A DNA stretch of 64,000 nt from JABWAN01 sp041918175. Its GTDB lineage: Bacteria > Zhuqueibacterota > Zhuqueibacteria > Zhuqueibacterales > Zhuqueibacteraceae. The DNA lies in contig JAYRWE010000062.1 in the NCBI GenBank assembly GCA_041918175.1, forward strand, positions 131,394-195,393, read 5' to 3'. Positions 49,957-59,000 of this stretch are shown here, piece after piece. Each line of letters starts with the position of its first letter. Position 1 is the first letter of the stretch. Below the pieces are notes generated by a model. The model had not been told where the DNA came from. It did not search any database and worked only from the letters and a program-made list of their open reading frames with translations. The translations under genes and the position numbers were made by a program.

Positions 49957-50039
49957 TCTGCCGCTCTCGGAACCGGCAAACGCTTGAGTTTTGCGCTTGC
50001 CCCAACTCACAACGACTAACCTAGCGCCGGAGGTGTCCC

Positions 50040-50906
50040 GTGGCTCGCATCGTTCGTGGCGGTTTGATTCAAGCTTCCCTCGCTGCCCCTATTGATTCCC
50101 CCCTTGACAAGATCAAACAAGCAATGATCGACAAACACGTCGTGCTCATTGAGCAAGCCGCGAGCAAAGGCGTGCAAGTGCTCTGCTTGCAGGAAATTTT
50201 TTACGGCCCGTATTTCTGCGCTGAGGAACAAACCAAGTGGTATGAAACCGCGGAGCGCATTCCCGACGGGCCGACGATCAAGCTCATGCAAGAGCTGGCG
50301 AAGAAGCATCAAATGGTCATTGTTGTTCCGATTTATGAAGAAGAAATGACCGGCGTATATTATAACACCGCCGCGGTGATCGACGAACGCGGCAACTATC
50401 TCGGCAAATATCGCAAGCATCACATTCCGCATTGCCATCCCGGTTTTTGGGAGAAGTTTTATTTCAAGCCGGGCAACCTCGGTTATCCGGTTTTTCAAAC
50501 CACGTTCGGACGTATCGGCGTTTATATTTGCTACGACCGCCATTTTCCGGAAGGCGCGCGCGCGCTTGGGCTTAACGGCGCGGAGATTGTGTTCAATCCT
50601 TCGGCAACAGTTGCGGGTCTCTCCGAATATTTGTGGAAGCTCGAACAGCCCGCGCACGCGGTGGCCAATCAATACTTCGTGGGCGCGATCAATCGTGTGG
50701 GAGTCGAAAAGCCGTGGTGCATCGGCGAGTTTTATGGGCAGAGTTACTTCTGCGATCCACGCGGGCAGATTCTCGTGCAAGGCAGCCGCGATCAAGACGA
50801 GGTCATCGTCGCAGACCTCGATCTCGACAAAATTCGCGAAGTGCGTAATGTGTGGCAATTCTTCCGCGATAGAAGGCCGGAAAGTTATGGAGCATTGTTA
50901 GAGTAA
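50040..50906 (+). CDS. Nitrilase-superfamily amidohydrolase (beta-ureidopropionase-like)
   Basis: A protein of 288 residues with the nitrilase Glu-Lys-Cys triad: Glu52 (LCLQEIFYGPYF), Lys126 (LGKYRKHHIP) and Cys164 (VYICYDRHFPEG). The sequence style fits N-carbamoyl-beta-alanine amidohydrolase or N-carbamoylputrescine amidase. Because the dihydropyrimidinase, PreT and PreA genes are in the same window, I favour the third step of reductive pyrimidine degradation (releasing beta-alanine, CO2 and ammonia). The GTG start has GGAGG upstream. It is separated from the other pathway genes by the Uma2 array and the oxidase gene, and has its own promoter. Confidence 0.85.
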   Translation: MARIVRGGLIQASLAAPIDSPLDKIKQAMIDKHVVLIEQAASKGVQVLCLQEIFYGPYFCAEEQTKWYETAERIPDGPTIKLMQELAKKHQMVIVVPIYEEEMTGVYYNTAAVIDERGNYLGKYRKHHIPHCHPGFWEKFYFKPGNLGYPVFQTTFGRIGVYICYDRHFPEGARALGLNGAEIVFNPSATVAGLSEYLWKLEQPAHAVANQYFVGAINRVGVEKPWCIGEFYGQSYFCDPRGQILVQGSRDQDEVIVADLDLDKIREVRNVWQFFRDRRPESYGALLE

Positions 50907-50930
50907 TTCTTGCTCGGCAGCATTGTTCTA

Positions 50931-50948
50931 CCTGAATTTTGCACCGTG
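50931..50948. repeat. 18-mer shared with the decayed IS end at 63800
   Basis: CTACCTGAATTTTGCACC occurs here and again at 63800-63817 beside the transposase remnant. It may be a leftover IS terminus from an excised or decayed copy. Confidence 0.5.
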
Positions 50949-50964
50949 CTCGCGCCCACCATCA

Positions 50965-51083
50965 CCCGATGCTGAAGCATCGGGCTAGGAGGTGTAAGCG
51001 CCGTGAACGGCGCTCTCACCCAATTGGTGGCTAGTCCCGTTCACGGGACTTTCATCTCCTAGCCTACGGTTTCAACCGTAGGC
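50965..51083. repeat. Multi-stem palindromic element (family H)
   Basis: Four perfect hairpins follow one another: CCCGATGCTGAAGCATCGGG (50965-50984), AGCGCCGTGAACGGCGCT (50997-51014), AGTCCCGTTCACGGGACT (51033-51050) and GCCTACGGT/ACCGTAGGC (51062-51083). CTAGGAG and CTCCTAG could pair as an outer stem, giving a cloverleaf-like fold. It is not a tRNA: there is no CCA stem or T-loop consensus. It resembles REP-type clusters mobilised by RAYT transposases, but none is seen here. Confidence 0.75.
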
Positions 51084-51205
51084 GGTGGTTGGCGACATTA
51101 TCAGTGCAAAATTCAGGTCTATAATCCAAGCGCTCGCAAACGGTTATCTCGTGAATGCAAATATATTTTACGGTTCGATGATGAAAGGCAGATGCTTTGA
51201 AAACG

Positions 51206-53824
51206 ATGAAGCCAACTTGCAATACGATTAAAGTTGTAAATGACTTTCGCTCACTTGCTTCCATTGCAACACCCCCCTCAAGGGGGGAATATTGCAGTAA
51301 CCAATATACTCGCTTAATTCAAAGAGCCAGAAATTGGCTCTTTCTCTTTTTTATCCTTTTGGCTCCTTGCCTTCAGGCGCAGGTCACTGGCCTCTCCGGT
51401 TGGAATATCTACATCGACCCCGGCCACAGCCAGCGCGAGAACATGGGGATTTACAATTACTCTGAAGCAGAAAAAGTTTTGCGCGTCGGCTTGAACTTGC
51501 GTGAGCTGCTGCTTAAAACCACGGATATTGACACGGTCTATATTTCGCGCACGAACGACAACGTCGTCGTGGGCCTCACGCAGCGCACGGACGAAGCGAA
51601 CAGTCTCGGCGCAGCGTGGTATCATTCGATTCACAGCGATGCGGGCGGACCGGAGGCGAGCAGCACGCTTATGTTGTGGGGGCAATATCGCGACGGCCGC
51701 GAGAAGATTCCGAACGGCGGCAAACGCATGAGCGGTTTCATGATTGACTTGCTCACGCGCGGCTATCGCACGGGCACGCGGGGCTCCATCGGCGATTGCA
51801 CGTTTTATGGCTGCACTTCGAACGGGCCATACCTGCACGTGAATCGCGAAAGCACGATGCCCTCGGAATTGAGCGAGGCTTCATTTCACACCAACCCCAC
51901 GCAGAACCAACGCAACATGAACGCGGAGTGGAAGCGCCTCGAAGCCAAAACTTTTTATTGGAGCATACTCAAATATCATAGCCTCGCACGGCCGCCGGTG
52001 GGAACGTGCGTTGGATACGTGTCAGATGCCGAATCAGGTGCGCTCATCAACGGCGCGAAGCTCACGCTCAATGGGCAAACGTACACGACCGACACTTTTG
52101 CTTCGCTGTTTAACAAATACACAAACGATCCCAACTTGCTCCACAACGGCTTTTATTATTTTGAAAATTTGCCGAAGGCGACGCTCGATATGGTGATCTC
52201 CGCCCCCGGTTATTATGGCGACACCGTACAGGTTGCGATTTCAGACACGTTCTTCACTTTCAATGATGTGAAGCTCTTTTCAACGGCCTCGCCGTATGTG
52301 CTCGCCACCGCGCCCGCGCAGAATGACACCAACTTCGCGGCTTGGGCCGACATCATTCTCGACTTCAATCGGCGTATGGATCGCGCTTCGGTTGAAGCCG
52401 CAATCACGCTCACGCCCTCCAGCAATATTTTGTATCTATGGTCGAACAACAACACCCGCGTGTTGTTGCGGCACGACAGCTTGCAGGTGGAGACGAATTA
52501 CACGCTGCGCATTGCCGGCACTGCGCTCGGCCAGTTTGGGCAAGCGCTGGATGGCAATCGCGACGGCGTGGGCGGCGACGAATTTGTGTTGCGTTTCAAG
52601 ACCGGTGCGCTCGATATGCGTGCGCCGAATCTGCTCACGGTGTATCCACCCAATCGCGGCACGAACACGGAAGTGCAGCCCATCATCAATATGTATTTTG
52701 ATGAAGAGCTTTTGCCAAGTTCGATCACCTCGAATCGTTTTGAATTGCGCCGCGCTTCGAACAATGCGCTCATAGCGGGCGCGCTGCGGCATTATATTGC
52801 GAACAATCGCAGCATCGTGTGCTTCTTTCCTGCGCAGCTATTGGCTTCCAACACCCTCTACAATGCCAAGCTGCTGCCCGGCGTGCGCGACGTTTTTGGC
52901 AATGCGATCTCCTCCGAAAAGAATTTTACTTTCACCACGGGCGCGACGGGTTTTGTGCTCACGAAGATTGACGACTTCGAGACGAATCTCGCAAGCAATT
53001 GGTGGGAGCCGCAGCAAAGCGGAACAACCACGGGCATCATCACCGAGCAAACCAGCCGCGCGAGCAATGCGGCTTATGCGAATGCGCTCACGAACAGTAC
53101 GGCAGCGATGGAAGTGAAATATGGTTGGGATAGCAATGCGAGCGAGCGTCTGATTCGTGTTTATCTCAATAGCGGGCCGCCGCAGCAAGTGCTCTTCGAT
53201 AGCGGCTATTTGTTGCAAGCCTATGTGTTCGGCGACGGCAGCGGCAATCAATTTCGCTTTGCGGTGGATGACAAATATCCCGTGATCGCGAGCGGCAATC
53301 ATGAAGTCAGCCCGTGGTTCACGGTGAATTGGACCGGCTGGCGACTTGTCACATGGGACATGACGAATGACGGCACGGGCACGTGGATCGGCGACGGCTC
53401 GCTCGACGGCACATTGCGTTTCGACAGCATTCAACTCACGCACGTGCCCGGCAAGGCGACGAGCGGCGCGTTTTATTTTGATGATTTGCGCCTCGCGAAG
53501 AAGACGACGGTCGCGGTTGCCGAAGCCGAGCACGCTGCGCCGAATACGTTTCATCTCGCACAGAATTATCCCAATCCCTTCAATCCCACCACGACGATTA
53601 GCTATCACCTCTCCGCGCCGAAGCAGCACGTCGCGCTCGTGATTTTTGATATGCTCGGCCAGCGCGTGCGCACATTGCTTGAACAAGAGCAGAGTGCCGG
53701 CGCATACATGCTGCACTGGGACGGTAAAAACGATCGTGGCCAACCGGTGACGAGCGGCACGTATCTTTACACGCTCACGACCGATACTTTTACCGAGACG
53801 CGGCGCATGCTGTTGCTGCGCTAA
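51206..53824 (+). CDS. Exported N-acetylmuramoyl-L-alanine amidase-like protein with Ig domains and FlgD-like tail
   Basis: About 872 residues. After the signal core (WLFLFFILLAPCLQAQ) comes an amidase_3 domain: IYIDPGHSQ gives the first zinc histidine, SIHSDAGG the second and LSEASFHTNP the glutamate region. A carboxypeptidase-like beta module, two Big_5-type Ig domains (YPPNRGTNTEVQPIINMYFD) and a jelly-roll region follow. The FlgD-like tail is LAQNYPNPFNPTTTISYH. It probably cleaves peptidoglycan at or outside the envelope. The first 45 residues cross a half family A repeat (51269-51290), and the signal core is encoded by a family I repeat. No start codon lies between them, so initiation must be upstream. 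TTG 51197 is an alternative start. Confidence 0.82.
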   Translation: MKPTCNTIKVVNDFRSLASIATPPSRGEYCSNQYTRLIQRARNWLFLFFILLAPCLQAQVTGLSGWNIYIDPGHSQRENMGIYNYSEAEKVLRVGLNLRELLLKTTDIDTVYISRTNDNVVVGLTQRTDEANSLGAAWYHSIHSDAGGPEASSTLMLWGQYRDGREKIPNGGKRMSGFMIDLLTRGYRTGTRGSIGDCTFYGCTSNGPYLHVNRESTMPSELSEASFHTNPTQNQRNMNAEWKRLEAKTFYWSILKYHSLARPPVGTCVGYVSDAESGALINGAKLTLNGQTYTTDTFASLFNKYTNDPNLLHNGFYYFENLPKATLDMVISAPGYYGDTVQVAISDTFFTFNDVKLFSTASPYVLATAPAQNDTNFAAWADIILDFNRRMDRASVEAAITLTPSSNILYLWSNNNTRVLLRHDSLQVETNYTLRIAGTALGQFGQALDGNRDGVGGDEFVLRFKTGALDMRAPNLLTVYPPNRGTNTEVQPIINMYFDEELLPSSITSNRFELRRASNNALIAGALRHYIANNRSIVCFFPAQLLASNTLYNAKLLPGVRDVFGNAISSEKNFTFTTGATGFVLTKIDDFETNLASNWWEPQQSGTTTGIITEQTSRASNAAYANALTNSTAAMEVKYGWDSNASERLIRVYLNSGPPQQVLFDSGYLLQAYVFGDGSGNQFRFAVDDKYPVIASGNHEVSPWFTVNWTGWRLVTWDMTNDGTGTWIGDGSLDGTLRFDSIQLTHVPGKATSGAFYFDDLRLAKKTTVAVAEAEHAAPNTFHLAQNYPNPFNPTTTISYHLSAPKQHVALVIFDMLGQRVRTLLEQEQSAGAYMLHWDGKNDRGQPVTSGTYLYTLTTDTFTETRRMLLLR
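51269..51290 (-). repeat. Half copy of family A inside a coding region
   Basis: ACACCCCCCTCAAGGGGGGA with AT following. Only the palindrome and a shortened flank remain. It is read in frame (ATPPSRGEY) in the amidase gene. Confidence 0.75.
51333..51371 (-). repeat. Family I repeat encoding a signal-peptide core
   Basis: The reverse complement gives GGCAAGGAGCCAAAA, an 8-base insertion, then AAGAGAAAGAGCCAAT, matching 43798-43830. In the amidase frame it encodes NWLFLFFILLAPCL. Confidence 0.6.
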
Positions 53825-53831
53825 CGGGATG

Positions 53832-53875
53832 GTGGAGTGATGGAAAACCATTAATTCACCAATCCATCACTCCAC
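53832..53875. terminator. Perfect 13-bp inverted repeat after the amidase gene
   Basis: GTGGAGTGATGGA and TCCATCACTCCAC enclose an 18-nt loop, eight bases after the stop. There is no T tract, so it may be a stabilising hairpin or a repeat and not a classic terminator. Confidence 0.5.
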
Positions 53876-53935
53876 TAATCCCAAACTCCAGCACTTCAAA
53901 ACTCGGAGTAACCCTACTTAACTTGTGGAGCAAAC

Positions 53936-54688
53936 ATGATCGACCTCAGCGGCAAAGTAATGTTGATCACCGGCGGTTCGCGCGGCATTGGGCGCGCAAC
54001 GGCGCAATTAGCGGCGCGCGCTGGAGCAACGGTGGCCATCAACTATGTGCAAATGGAATTGGCAGCGCGCAAACTCGTTGAAGAGTTGACGAATAGCGGC
54101 CATCGCGCCGGCGCGTTTCAAGCGGACGTGAGCCGCTTGCCCGAGGTGGAGAAAATGGTTGCCGCCATCTTGAAAGAGTTTGGGCAGATCGATGTGCTCG
54201 TTAACAATGCAGGCATTTGGACCTACGGCGCGATCGATACAATGCCCGAGTCGGTTTGGGATGAGACCATGAACATCAACTTGAAAAGCATATACAATTG
54301 CTGTCGCGTGGTCGTGCCGCATATGAAAGCGCGCAAGAGCGGCACGATCATCAACATTGCGAGCACTGCCGGCCAGCGCGGCGAAGCTTTTCATTCGCAT
54401 TACGCCGCGACCAAAGGCGCGATTATTAGCTTCACCAAATCGCTCGCGCCGGAACTGGCGGCGCACAACATCCTCGTGAATTGCGTCGCGCCCGGTTGGG
54501 TGGAAACCGATATGTCCAACGAAGCCATTGCGCTGGAAAGCGAAAGCATCATGCGCACGATTCCGTTGCGCCGCGCGGGCACGCCCGAAGAGATTGCCGG
54601 GCCGATTGTGTTTCTCTCTTCGTCATTTGCTTCTTACATCACCGGCGAAGTGTTTAATGTCAACGGCGGCAGCGTGCTCGCGGGTTAG
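53936..54688 (+). CDS. Short-chain dehydrogenase/reductase (FabG-like)
   Basis: A protein of 250 residues of the classical SDR type. The cofactor motif is TGGSRGIGRATAQLA, the structural motif NNAG (VLVNNAGIW), the catalytic serine in NIASTAGQRG and the Y-x-x-x-K pair in HYAATKGA. The C-terminus (SSSFASYITGEVFNVNGGSV) matches FabG-like enzymes. It probably uses NAD(P) on a 3-oxoacyl or sugar-type substrate, not determinable here. It stands alone, with no fatty-acid synthesis genes around it. Confidence 0.88.
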   Translation: MIDLSGKVMLITGGSRGIGRATAQLAARAGATVAINYVQMELAARKLVEELTNSGHRAGAFQADVSRLPEVEKMVAAILKEFGQIDVLVNNAGIWTYGAIDTMPESVWDETMNINLKSIYNCCRVVVPHMKARKSGTIINIASTAGQRGEAFHSHYAATKGAIISFTKSLAPELAAHNILVNCVAPGWVETDMSNEAIALESESIMRTIPLRRAGTPEEIAGPIVFLSSSFASYITGEVFNVNGGSVLAG

Positions 54689-54751
54689 GCGGTGACGATC
54701 GCGCGCATTCGTGTACGCTTTATTGGGGCAAGATGATTTTATCCAAATACA

Positions 54752-55738
54752 ATGATCTATCACGATCGCATCTACGGCACTGCCGAAATCACAGCGCCGG
54801 TGCTGCTTGCTTTGCTGCAGAGTTGCGCCGTCCAGCGTTTGCGCGGCGTCTTGCAACATGGCGTCACTGCGCTCTTGGGAATTACAAGTGCCACAACGCG
54901 TTTTGAGCATTCCGTCGGCGTGATGTTGCTTGCGCAGCGACTCGGCGCGCCGTTGCAAGAGCAAATTGCCGCGTTGCTGCACGATGTGAGTCATACGGCT
55001 TTTAGCCACGTGCTTGATCATGTGTTTCGCGGGCCGAGGCAGCAAAGCTATCATGAAGAAAAGAAAGCCGAGTATCTCGCAGCAACAGACCTTCCGAACA
55101 TTCTCTCCGAACACGGCTACGATTGGCGCGACTTCATTGAAGACGCGGCCTATGCTCTTCTCGAACAACCCGCGCCGGCATTGTGCGCGGATCGCCTCGA
55201 TTATTTTTTCCGCGACAGTCTCGATCTCGGTTTGGCGACGACGCATGACATTGCCAACGTGCTCGCACATTTGACCGTGCATGAAGGCCGCCTGGTCAGC
55301 GCGAATTTGGAAGTTGCACGATGGCTGGCCGAGGCCTATCTCGCGGCGGATCAAAACAGTTGGGCAAATTTTCGCGAAGTGGGGCTATATGAAGCCGCAG
55401 CGCAGGCGTTGCGCACCGCGCTGGAGTTGCGTGCGATCACGCAAACGGATTTGTGGAGCACGGATGAAGCGCTTTGGCGGAAATTGCATGCCCACGCAGA
55501 TGCCAACCTACAACAACAGCTTCGCCTGGTTTCACCGCACACCAAGTTTGTGTGGGATGAGGCCGCGCCCACTTTTTCGATTCAGCCCAAGCTTCGCACG
55601 CTTGATCCGCACGTGCTCTGCGCAGACAAGCTCCATGTGCTTTCGTCGCTTGATGAAAATTTTGCGCGCATACGCGAACAGTATCTTGCGGCGCAAAGCG
55701 GCGTATGGCCGATGCGAATGATTGCCACACCCAGCTAA
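54752..55738 (+). CDS. HD-domain phosphohydrolase
   Basis: A protein of 328 residues. The HD metal site is visible: FEHSVGVMLLAQRLG (first His), ALLHDVSHTAFSH (His-Asp plus a further His) and ADRLDYFFRDSLDLG (late Asp). This pattern is that of the dGTPase/YdhJ-like HD phosphohydrolases. The substrate is unknown; nucleotides are typical for the subgroup. It follows the SDR gene by 63 bases and may be co-transcribed. Confidence 0.87.
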   Translation: MIYHDRIYGTAEITAPVLLALLQSCAVQRLRGVLQHGVTALLGITSATTRFEHSVGVMLLAQRLGAPLQEQIAALLHDVSHTAFSHVLDHVFRGPRQQSYHEEKKAEYLAATDLPNILSEHGYDWRDFIEDAAYALLEQPAPALCADRLDYFFRDSLDLGLATTHDIANVLAHLTVHEGRLVSANLEVARWLAEAYLAADQNSWANFREVGLYEAAAQALRTALELRAITQTDLWSTDEALWRKLHAHADANLQQQLRLVSPHTKFVWDEAAPTFSIQPKLRTLDPHVLCADKLHVLSSLDENFARIREQYLAAQSGVWPMRMIATPS

Positions 55739-56030
55739 ACGCTGATTGCCTGCTTGGGATTGCACCTGCAGCCGCTTGCTCAATGCGCGTGCTCACATTC
55801 TTGCTCCTTCTCCGCGAACGCCCGCGGTTGTTCGTACTCCTTGCATCAGTTTTTATTTCCGGCTGCAACGCTGTGACATTTCCTGCCTAATTGCGTTGCG
55901 GCTCTCGCTCAACTCCTTCTCATTTGCAAGCCGAGGGATCGGTTTGCCCGCGCCTTTGATCGGTTGCGAATCCTCCCATGCACGGGTTTTAATCAAACTG
56001 GGTTGAAATTTTCTGCCACAGGAGGTTTTT
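55739..56030. other. Gap before the large exported protein
   Basis: About 290 bases. A possible 35-codon frame from 55785 ends in a lipobox-like FVLLASVFISGC followed by only eight residues; I do not accept it as a gene. GGAGG lies at the right edge for the next gene. No repeat or RNA is seen. Confidence 0.35.
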
Positions 56031-59000
56031 GTGATCGCTGCTTTTTACCAAGGAATTTGCAAAAATTGGCGCGTGAAAGGGATGCTCTTCGTATTGCTTC
56101 TTGCCGTGCTGCTGTGCAACACGCAAACTGCCCTCGCGCAAAACGGCAAGTTGCTTTCCAATAACACCAAAGACGGCTATTCGAAATCTAACCAAAGCAA
56201 AGTGTTTTATCACAATGGCAAATGGTGGGCGCTCGCCTTTGCGGATGCGGAAGACACTTGGGCGATTTGGGAATTTGGCGATTCGACGTGGAGCTATGCC
56301 GCGGCTGCGGGCAACACCAGCTCGGGTGCGCATCCCGACGTGGTGTTGAATGCTGCAACGAACAAACTCTATGTTCTTTACTCCGCCAAATCTTCGCAAT
56401 TCCTACGCATGAGTTTTAACGGCGGCGCGTGGAGCATTGATGCGGGTTATCCCATCACGCTCACTGTGCTCGGCAAAGGCGATAGTCAAAACCCCGCGAG
56501 TTTGGCATTGGCGAAGAACAACGAGTTGTGGATTTTCCGCATCAACAATGAAACGCTCCAAACCATTCGCTCTGCCAACGAGGGCGTAACGTGGTCTGCG
56601 TTGATCAATGTGAAGAGCGGTTTGAACACGGAAAGCGGTTTGACCGATGCGCGCGCATTCACGAGTGGCGGGCAAAATTTTATGGGCGTGGCATTTGGCG
56701 AAGAAAATACGCCGGGTGTGAGTCGCTATGGTTTTCTGTGGCATCAAGACGGCGCGCTCGAATCCGCGTGGACGGATGAGTCAGCATCGCTCACTGTCGG
56801 CGCGGAGAACGCGACGTCGAATATCGCCATGGCAGTTGATGCGGCGAACAATCTTTATCTGCTCACGCAGAATGCGAACGCGACCGGCAGCAACGCGCGC
56901 AACACGCTTTATAAACGCGCGGCCGCGGGCGGCTGGCAAAGCTTTAGCGTGAACACGAGCAAAACGTGGACGTCGCCCGCAGTCGCAGTTTCGAGCACGA
57001 ACAAACTTTTCCTGCTCGGCATTGACACGACGACGTTCGAAGGCGAATACAAAAGCTTGACGATTGGGCAAGAGAATACTGCCAGCGCCGCGTTGAGCAA
57101 TCCGTTGTTTGACAACGCGGGCGAACAGTTTGCAAATTTGAGCGTGCCCGCGCAAATCGTGGATGGCACTTCGCAGTTGCTGATCACCTGCGAGAATATT
57201 TCCGCGGGATTGATTTGGTACAATCGCCTCAATGTCAGCGGCGGCGGCCCTGGGCCAGGCCCCGGCCCGAGTTGCCCGCCGGTGCTCGCTGCGGGCCCGG
57301 CTGCGATTGAAGGCACGCGCGGCGGCTCCAGCGTTTTTTATAAACCGAATCAGAGCAAAGTTTTTTATCACGCCAACACGTGGTGGGTGGCGGCGCAAGA
57401 CACGAGCGGTAAAGAATGGTTTCTTTATAAGAAGCAAGGCGCAAGTTGGAACAAGTCGATTTCGCTCGGTTCGCCCGGATCGTTGAAGCCCGATTGCATT
57501 GTTGATTCGCCGAATAACAAACTCTACGTGCTGCACTCGCACACTTCAAATGACGGCACGAAGTTTTTGAGTTTGAGTTATAACACCAACACTGGTGCGT
57601 GGTCATATGATCTCGGCTTTCCCGTGAGTCTCATCGGCTTCAAACATTCGGGCGAAGATCCGTGCGTGCTCGTGCGCGCGAAGAACGGCGACTTTTGGGT
57701 GTTCGTGGCGCGTTTTGGCGCGCTCTACGCGCGACGCTCGACGAACGGCGGCGCAACGTGGAGCGCGGATATTATCGTGAAGACGCTTGACATCTCCACC
57801 GCGTTGGTGGATGCCGTGGCGTTCACGAGCAACGGTAAAAATTACGTCGGCGTAGGTTTCGCGGAAGACACCGATCCGATTTCGCATTACGGTTTTATTT
57901 ATCACAAGGACGGCGACGCGGATAACGTGTGGACGGATGAAACGAACCTCATCAGCATTCCGCCCAATACGTTTGGCGACGATCATCTCGCGATGGCGGT
58001 TTCGCCGAGCAACGACGTCTACATGGTCACAAAGACGAATCCCGACCTCAACAATGCCACCGGCATCGCATTGTATAAACGCACGCCCGCCGGCGTGTGG
58101 AGCATGCGCACGGTGTTCGTGGGCAGCGCGGAAACGCGGCCCGCGCTCGTGATTGATGAGACGAACAACGAGCTTTACGTGTTCGTGACCATGCTCGGCT
58201 CGCCGCGCTTTGGGCGCTATAAAAAATGTCGCATCGGTTTTGAGGACAGCTTGAGCATCGTGCCGGCCGTGAACTACATGCAAGAAGGCGTGAATGATTT
58301 TCATAACATCTCCACGCCGGCGCATTATGTGAACAGTTGCACCGGCTTGCTCGTGGCCGCAGAAAACAACACAAATTTCAAAACGTGGTATCAGCTTTTT
58401 TCCATCAAAGGTAACAACGTGACGCTGCCGGTGGCGGTGGATAGCACGATCGTCACGCCGACTACGGTGAATCAAAAGGCTTCATATAAAATCAAATTCA
58501 CGCTCGGCGCAACCGGTGCGTTGACCGCGGGCGTGGATCAAATCATCGTCACTTGGCCGGAGGGCACGAGGGTGCCGGGCGCGATGCTTAACACGAACGT
58601 CAAAGTGAATGGTGTGAATGCCTCAGCGGTCGCGACCGACTCGCTCGCGCGGCAAGCCACGGTCACGGTTCCGGCGAACATTCTCGCGAGCACGCAAGTC
58701 ACGTTGCTCTTCGCCAAAATTGCGGGCGTGTTCAATCCTGCAATTGCAAACACGCACACGCTGCAATTGAAGACGAGCATGCAACCCACAGACGCGACCT
58801 CGCCGACCTATTCGATCACCGGCAACGTCGGTGTTGCGGTCGGCACCGTGATCGTCACGCCCGACACGGCAACGCGCATTGCGAGTTATCAAATTCCGAT
58901 CACGCTCGGCGCAAGCGGCGCATTGAACGGCGGCCTCGGAAAGATTATGGTGAAATGGCCGACAGGATTCGCGCTGCCCACGACCATCGCGAAAACGAAT

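Larger units (their letters stand above)
49675..50039. other. Divergent promoter region
   Basis: About 365 bases between the leftward multicopper oxidase gene and the rightward amidohydrolase gene. It holds a good promoter for the rightward gene (49928-49956) and a palindrome (49799-49818). No gene is seen. Confidence 0.6.

Noticed and set aside
50965..51083. tRNA or tRNA-like gene
   Set aside because: Multiple hairpins are present, but no acceptor stem, anticodon loop pattern or T-loop consensus fits.
55785..55892. Very small lipoprotein (35 codons, lipobox-like SGC)
   Set aside because: Only eight residues would follow the cysteine, there is no ribosome binding site, and the region is otherwise featureless.
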